10,051 bases of DNA from CAYSDH01 sp964429805 (GTDB lineage Bacteria > Bacteroidota > Bacteroidia > Flavobacteriales_D > JABDKJ01), in contig CAYSDH010000091.1 of NCBI GenBank assembly GCA_964429805.1, positions 1 to 10,051 on the forward strand, given 5' to 3'. The notes under the pieces are model-generated. The model worked only from the letters and a program-made list of their open reading frames with translations, did not search any database and was not told the DNA's origin. How positions within the stretch are numbered: position 1 is the stretch's first letter; the number at the start of each line of letters is the position of its first letter. A program made the translations under genes and the position numbers. Below are positions 7,140 to 10,051 of this stretch, in pieces.

Positions 7140-7670
7140 ATGTATAAATCAATTACTTCTCAGCATGCCCAGCTCATTGTGTTGGCGCTGCTACTCATTT
7201 TACTAGGCAGCTCATGCAAAAGCGAATGCGGTGAGCCAGATGTAGATGCCATTAACGGTATCTACCTTCAGTTTAATATGGATGGGTCTAGTAATGCCTT
7301 TACGGCCGCTGACTTAGACTCAGTGTATATAGTGCGTTACGGAGACCTAGTGCGCGACTCGTTTGACTTTCCTGTCGATACGCTTAATCTCTTTTTAGAA
7401 GAAAGTTTTGGCGATGATGGGCGACTAATCATCAACAAAGACAAGCCTGATTTTGATGGCTCTGGACCTCCTTACTTCACTGATTTTCAATATCTGATGC
7501 GTAGTTATGGCCAGACCTGGCAAGTTAGATTGCAAGACATTCATCTCGAAGGCATGTATACAGACGATGAGCAGTGTGACTATGTCAATCTGAGTAAGAC
7601 CTATTGGCTAAATGATGACAGTGTAGATGTCACTGCGTCAACGGCCTATATTCTGATGAACAAAGATTAG
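7140..7670 (+). CDS. Unrecognised lipoprotein
   Basis: 176 residues. A hydrophobic segment (about residues 11-25, LIVLALLLILLGSSC) ends in Cys26, so a lipoprotein signal is likely. The lipobox is imperfect: G stands at -3 with L at -4, where most have L, V or I at -3. The mature protein is short and acidic, with a second Cys at 30 and another near residue 143 (DEQCDY) that could pair in the periplasm. It contains aspartate-rich stretches (LDSVYIVRYGDLVRDSFDF and DDGRLIINKDKPDFDGSG) and probably beta strands. I recognise no family. The gene follows the carboxylase but appears to have its own promoter; its TAG stop overlaps the stop of the convergent aminotransferase gene by 3 bases. Neighbours give no hint of function. 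Confidence 0.75.
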   Translation: MYKSITSQHAQLIVLALLLILLGSSCKSECGEPDVDAINGIYLQFNMDGSSNAFTAADLDSVYIVRYGDLVRDSFDFPVDTLNLFLEESFGDDGRLIINKDKPDFDGSGPPYFTDFQYLMRSYGQTWQVRLQDIHLEGMYTDDEQCDYVNLSKTYWLNDDSVDVTASTAYILMNKD

Positions 7671-8518
7671 AGTACCGAGTCATTGAGATACCCGATGACC
7701 TGTCCGGCCATTTCGTGAAAATATCTCTTCTGCCTGTAGGCGCTCACCCACTGCACGCCTTGAATGGCGTTAGTCAAAAACAACTCGTCAGCCACCAGCA
7801 AGTTTTGAGGTCTGAGAGAAGTCTCATACACTTTGATATCATGACGTAGCGCTGTGTTAATCACCTCCATACGCATGGTGCCGCCTACACAGCCATCTTC
7901 TAGTGGCGGAGTGTACAGCACTCTGTTACTCACCAAGAAAATGTTAGAATTGGCCGACTCAATAATGCAGTCCTTGTCATTGAGAATAAGGGCATTGTCC
8001 AGTTGATTTTCTCTAGCATAGAGACTCGCCATGATGTATATCTGACAATTGAGTGTTTTAAATCGAGACAAGGAGTTGATTTGCTTCGGTATCTCTTGAA
8101 ACACGTTAATCTCCATGCCACGATCATTGAGCGAAAACTGATTAGAATCAATGGCTTCTGCCTCAATAAGGTAATCCATACCGACCTCTGCCTGCGGACT
8201 ATAAAAACCCGGACTAGAGCGTGTCATAGTAATACGGGCCCTCCCTCCTTTCTCAATGCCATTGAGGCCAATGAGTTGGAGTAATTCTCGTTCTATTTTG
8301 CCCCAACTAAAGCTATCATCTGGCTTTATCTTCATGGCCAACAGGCCCTGCTTAAAGCGGTTGACGTGATTGTCTAAAAAACATGGCTTGCCGTTAATGA
8401 TACGTATGCTCTCAAAGAGACCATCTCCATAATGAAAGCCCCTGTTGCCCACGGGTACTACCCCAGAGCCCAAGACATCTACTTTACCGTTATAAATGGC
8501 GTGTTGGGTTTCAACCAT
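7667..8518 (-). CDS. Class IV PLP-dependent aminotransferase / aminodeoxychorismate lyase-like
   Basis: 283 residues from the ATG at 8518. An in-frame GTG at 8539 would add seven polar residues, but family members begin, as here, a few residues before YNG. Fold-type IV PLP enzymes include branched-chain and D-amino acid transaminases and 4-amino-4-deoxychorismate lyase (PabC, folate pathway). Motifs: GFHYGDGLFESIRIINGKP (28-46), PLP-binding Lys154 in SRFKTLN, LILNDKDCIIESANSNIF (177-194, with the cofactor-contacting E187), TPPLEDGCVGGTMR (203-216) and ADELFLTNAIQGV (243-255). The two-residue AIQG segment near the end resembles the lyase and amino-acid transaminase groups alike, so the substrate is not resolved; a PabC-type role is a reasonable guess. 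It lies downstream of the rhomboid gene on the same strand but has -7 boxes of its own. Confidence 0.87.
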   Translation of the reverse strand: MVETQHAIYNGKVDVLGSGVVPVGNRGFHYGDGLFESIRIINGKPCFLDNHVNRFKQGLLAMKIKPDDSFSWGKIERELLQLIGLNGIEKGGRARITMTRSSPGFYSPQAEVGMDYLIEAEAIDSNQFSLNDRGMEINVFQEIPKQINSLSRFKTLNCQIYIMASLYARENQLDNALILNDKDCIIESANSNIFLVSNRVLYTPPLEDGCVGGTMRMEVINTALRHDIKVYETSLRPQNLLVADELFLTNAIQGVQWVSAYRQKRYFHEMAGQVIGYLNDSVL

Positions 8519-8551
8519 TGATATGTGAGAATTTGACACTCATCTGCTTTC

Positions 8552-8577
8552 CAAATGTAGAAGGCGGTGCAAATATA
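8552..8577 (-). promoter_or_regulatory. Two tandem -7 boxes for the aminotransferase gene
   Basis: On the minus strand TATATTTG (8577-8570) and TACATTTG (8559-8552) are both exact TAnnTTTG matches, 18 bases apart. Neither has a TTG at the expected -33 distance. Both lie in the gap after the rhomboid stop codon, so the aminotransferase can probably be expressed independently of the rhomboid gene. Confidence 0.42.
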
Positions 8578-8587
8578 TCGCTTTCCA

Positions 8588-9211
8588 TCAGCCGCCTATT
8601 TTCTGAGTGATGTAGGCCTCTATCTGCTCCACACATAGGGGGCCAGACTCAGGCACCAAGACAAGTATGACTACCAGGCCAAACAGCGCACCATAAAAGT
8701 GTGCATCATGCGCGATGCCACTCCTCCCCCTTTTACTTTGCATGTGCTCATACCAGAGATACAGCAGACCAAAAAGAAAGGCAGGTATAAAGTCGTAAAA
8801 CATGCTTACGGGCAGAATGATGATATAGACAAACAGCATGGCCGATGTCGCGCCAGAAGCGCCAAGCGCATTGTACTTCGGGTTATCTTGATGCTTGAAG
8901 TATGAGCGCAATGAGGCAAAGAAAATGGCCGCTACATAGATGACAATAAAGTAGACACTGCCATTAGAAGTGTTTTGCACCAGATAGGCCTCTACCGTCT
9001 GCCCAAACATGTATAAGACAAACATGTTGATGAGCAAGTGACCCAAGTCGGCATGTATAAACCCATTAGTAAACCAGCGGTGCCACTCCCTGCGGTGCTT
9101 GATGTCATAGGCGTTAAAGAGCATCTTACTTTTGAGTTGCGGCTGACTAGATGCGATCAAGTGCATGATGACAGTCACTGCGATAATGCCCAGCGTAATA
9201 GTAATAGTCAT
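8588..9211 (-). CDS. Rhomboid family intramembrane serine protease
   Basis: 207 residues with about six membrane segments (roughly 3-20, 56-75, 86-103, 121-138, 140-156 and 169-187), the minimal bacterial rhomboid core. Rhomboids cleave transmembrane substrates inside the cytoplasmic membrane. Seen: the TM2 motif HADLGHLLINM with H53, H58 and N62; the catalytic serine in GASG (S119) at the start of the fourth segment; and the catalytic histidine H171 in HDAHFYGALFG in the last segment. All key dyad residues are present, so it should be active. A tyrosine replaces the usual small residue after HF near the histidine. The ATG at 9211 begins with a hydrophobic helix and needs no alternative. No substrate can be read from the neighbours. 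Confidence 0.92.
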   Translation of the reverse strand: MTITITLGIIAVTVIMHLIASSQPQLKSKMLFNAYDIKHRREWHRWFTNGFIHADLGHLLINMFVLYMFGQTVEAYLVQNTSNGSVYFIVIYVAAIFFASLRSYFKHQDNPKYNALGASGATSAMLFVYIIILPVSMFYDFIPAFLFGLLYLWYEHMQSKRGRSGIAHDAHFYGALFGLVVILVLVPESGPLCVEQIEAYITQKIGG

Positions 9212-9215
9212 GGCC

Positions 9216-9223
9216 TAAAGGTA
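9216..9223 (-). promoter_or_regulatory. Weak -7-like box at the rhomboid start
   Basis: On the minus strand TACCTTTA, one base off TAnnTTTG, ends four bases (GGCC) before the ATG at 9211. No TTG lies at the right distance. The layout closely parallels the uup start (TATTTTCG, GCCC, ATG), the main reason for listing it. Confidence 0.2.
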
Positions 9224-9402
9224 TTGCAATCTGACAATGCCTCATTTTCAGATCTAAAAAAGCGCTTCTTGACTCAATTTAGTATTGATGATCACGCGAA
9301 AAACCTACCCTCCTGCGCGAAAAAAACAAACAAAACAGCCTGCGCAACAGCATACGAAAGCGGTCATATCAGAGAAATTAGCGTAATTTAATGGCGCCAA
9401 TG

Positions 9403-9447
9403 CAACAAGTCAATTTTAAACATTTGTAAGTGCTTGTTGTCTTTTTT
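9403..9447 (+). terminator. Terminator-like hairpin with T run
   Basis: CAACAAG (9403-9409) pairs perfectly with CTTGTTG (9433-9439), followed closely by six T (9442-9447). The 23-base loop is long for an intrinsic terminator and no plus-strand gene ends just before it. It could be a remnant terminator, or block readthrough into the region from the left. Low confidence. Confidence 0.22.
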
Positions 9448-9500
9448 AGGCCTGATGCGCAATGTGTTGAGGTCTAATTAATTTTTACTCAAGCTGTGTG

Positions 9501-9524
9501 ATATAAACGCTATTGCGTATATAT
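9501..9524. repeat. Short hairpin in AT-rich DNA
   Basis: ATATAAACGC (9501-9510) and GCGTATATAT (9515-9524) pair at 9 of 10 positions around a TATT loop. It ends four bases before the GTTATGCTC arm at 9529. It may belong to a recombination site at the left of the cassette-like gene, or act as an RNA hairpin in that gene's leader. Confidence 0.35.
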
Positions 9525-9528
9525 GTAT

Positions 9529-9537
9529 GTTATGCTC
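9529..9537 (+). repeat. Left arm of 9-bp inverted pair; core-site-like GTTATGC
   Basis: GTTATGCTC is the exact reverse complement of GAGCATAAC at 9955-9963. GTTATGC resembles the integron R'/attI core GTTRRRY, with T instead of a purine at the fifth base. It lies 26 bases before the ATG at 9564, where the recombination point at the start of a cassette is expected. Confidence 0.5.
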
Positions 9538-9550
9538 AATACAAAATCAC

Positions 9551-9555
9551 AGAGG
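9551..9555 (+). promoter_or_regulatory. Shine-Dalgarno sequence of the 9564 gene
   Basis: AGAGG ends eight bases before the ATG at 9564. The other independently starting genes here have nothing comparable upstream, so this site both supports the chosen start and sets the gene apart from its neighbours. Confidence 0.5.
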
Positions 9556-9563
9556 CTTAATCA

Positions 9564-9950
9564 ATGGTTGCAATTCTGAATAGAATACAGTGGAGCGCGA
9601 TTGGGGTAACTCTGGTGACTGTGTTTTTAATCTTTCTTTGGATTAGAGGGGAACGATACAAGAAATTATTGGTCAACTTCATGGTGCTGACCGTAGTTGC
9701 ATGGGGATCCTATTTTTATCAAAAAACTAAGGCAATTAGTGCTGCCGAATCCTTCTTTCGGCCTATAGAGCTGGCATCGTATTATGGAAAAGGTGATTGC
9801 GTTCTGGAAATAGAAAAGAACTTCTCGTACTCAATAACCCAAAACTCGGAACAGATTAAAAAAGGAAAATGGGATATTTATGAGGATGAAACGAAAATTC
9901 TCCTTTTGGACGACCAGATATTTGGATTGAACGAACTGAAGTTGAAATAA
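9564..9950 (+). CDS. Small two-TM protein of unknown function, probable integron-type cassette gene
   Basis: 128 residues, family not recognised. Two membrane helices are clear: about residues 10-27 (WSAIGVTLVTVFLIFLWI) and 34-52 (KLLVNFMVLTVVAWGSYFY), separated by the basic turn RGERYKK. The remaining 75 residues form a soluble, probably beta-rich domain (CVLEIEKNFSYSI, then KKGKWDIYEDETKILLLDD), whose strand plus GxW plus strand rhythm recalls small lipocalin-like envelope domains; that is only an impression. The start has a Shine-Dalgarno sequence, and the gene is AT-richer than its neighbours (18 of 60 G or C at 9841-9900). It sits tightly between GTTATGCTC, 26 bases before the start, and GAGCATAAC, 4 bases after the stop. 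A single short gene filling the space between two recombination-like cores is typical of an integron gene cassette. No Bacteroidota-type promoter was found, so it may depend on an upstream one. Confidence 0.72.
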   Translation: MVAILNRIQWSAIGVTLVTVFLIFLWIRGERYKKLLVNFMVLTVVAWGSYFYQKTKAISAAESFFRPIELASYYGKGDCVLEIEKNFSYSITQNSEQIKKGKWDIYEDETKILLLDDQIFGLNELKLK

Positions 9951-9954
9951 AAAA

Positions 9955-10051
9955 GAGCATAACAACCTATGATAGACTATGGCCCCACAAATCCAGCACA
10001 CAGGCAGTCAGAAAGATCTGCCTTTGCCAAGCCACAGTCCATATAGATTGA
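9955..10051 (+). repeat. attC-like recombination site, right end outside window
   Basis: It begins with GAGCATAAC (9955-9963), close to the R'' core RYYYAAC. Then CTATGATAGACTATGGC (9967-9983) pairs with GCCACAGTCCATATAG (10031-10046) along 16 positions. G9971 is bulged, and the two top-strand A/C mismatches (9974/10040 and 9979/10035) become G.T pairs on the bottom strand, the strand integron integrases use. An inner stem, CACAGGCAG (9999-10007) with CTGCCTTTG (10018-10026), 8 of 9 paired, forms a structured tip. The expected final core (about GTTATGC) would fall just past 10051. Known attC sites have this outer-core, bulged-stem and variable-tip plan; a long site of this kind is comparable to the V. 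cholerae repeats. An unrelated palindromic repeat is the main alternative. Confidence 0.6.

Larger units (their letters stand above)
9212..9563. other. Gene-free stretch between rhomboid and the cassette-like gene
   Basis: I see no credible gene here; a frame at 9038-9391 (+) runs mostly antisense to the rhomboid gene. The left half has ordinary composition with a short direct repeat, CCTGCGC (9312-9318 and 9339-9345). From about 9400 it turns AT-rich (18 of 60 bases are G or C at 9481-9540, against 32 of 60 at 6001-6060). It carries two hairpins (9403-9447, 9501-9524), one arm of the inverted pair flanking the next gene (9529-9537), and that gene's ribosome-binding site. The composition shift suggests the left edge of inserted DNA lies here. 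Confidence 0.6.

Noticed and set aside
8519..8539. GTG start for the aminotransferase gene at 8539
   Set aside because: Relatives begin a few residues before YNG, matching the ATG at 8518, and the GTG lies very close to the nearer -7 box.
9312..9345. Direct repeat CCTGCGC twice with A-rich spacer
   Set aside because: Only 7 bp and two copies; no regular spacing for a CRISPR array and no link to a mobile element.
9038..9391. Plus-strand open frame of 117 codons
   Set aside because: Largely antisense to the rhomboid gene, with no family features, signal or ribosome-binding site.
9529..9963. Reading the 9-bp inverted pair as terminal repeats of an insertion sequence or MITE
   Set aside because: No transposase, no target-site duplication at the outer edges, and the bulged hairpin downstream fits an attC site better; not fully excluded.

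Overview
The window looks like chromosomal DNA of a member of the Bacteroidota. The signs are a type IX secretion (T9SS) C-terminal sorting domain on one exported protein, several exported or lipoprotein families common in that phylum (DUF2807, DUF2141), start codons that mostly lack Shine-Dalgarno sequences, and upstream matches to the Bacteroidota promoter pattern TTG-N19-TAnnTTTG. The genus cannot be told from this stretch alone.

Layout, left to right. Positions 1-399 hold the 3' part of an SCO1/SenC copper-chaperone gene (+). It converges on and overlaps a secreted beta-propeller (SMP-30-like) with a T9SS tail (389-1453, -). A divergent promoter region (1454-1608) leads to an Uup-type ABC-F ATPase (1609-3468, +), then a two-gene lipoprotein unit: a DUF2807 protein with seven GSG repeats (3511-4209) coupled by an ATGA overlap to an unrecognised lipoprotein (4206-4943). 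That gene converges on a secreted DUF2141 protein (4921-5355, -). A second divergent promoter region (5356-5456) serves DUF2141 and a methylcrotonyl-CoA-carboxylase-like beta subunit (5457-7094, +). An unrecognised lipoprotein follows (7140-7670, +), convergent with a class IV PLP aminotransferase/lyase (7667-8518, -), which lies downstream of a rhomboid protease (8588-9211, -). Apart from the lipoprotein pair these are mostly separate housekeeping or envelope genes, not one pathway.

The right end differs. From about 9400 the DNA becomes AT-rich. At 9564-9950 is a small unrecognised two-TM protein, the only gene here with a clear intergenic Shine-Dalgarno sequence. It is bracketed by a 9-bp inverted pair (GTTATGCTC at 9529-9537, GAGCATAAC at 9955-9963). 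Beginning at the downstream copy, just after the stop codon, is a long imperfect hairpin (9967-9983 paired with 10031-10046) with one bulged base; its two mismatches become G.T pairs on the bottom strand. This is the architecture of an integron attC site, so the small gene looks like a gene cassette at the left edge of a chromosomal cassette array, or of an attC cluster without an integrase. The far end of the attC-like site lies beyond the window, so this is inference from structure.

All three convergent gene pairs overlap at their stop ends (11, 23 and 3 bp) with no recognisable terminator between them. No tRNA, rRNA, CRISPR array or transposase was seen.
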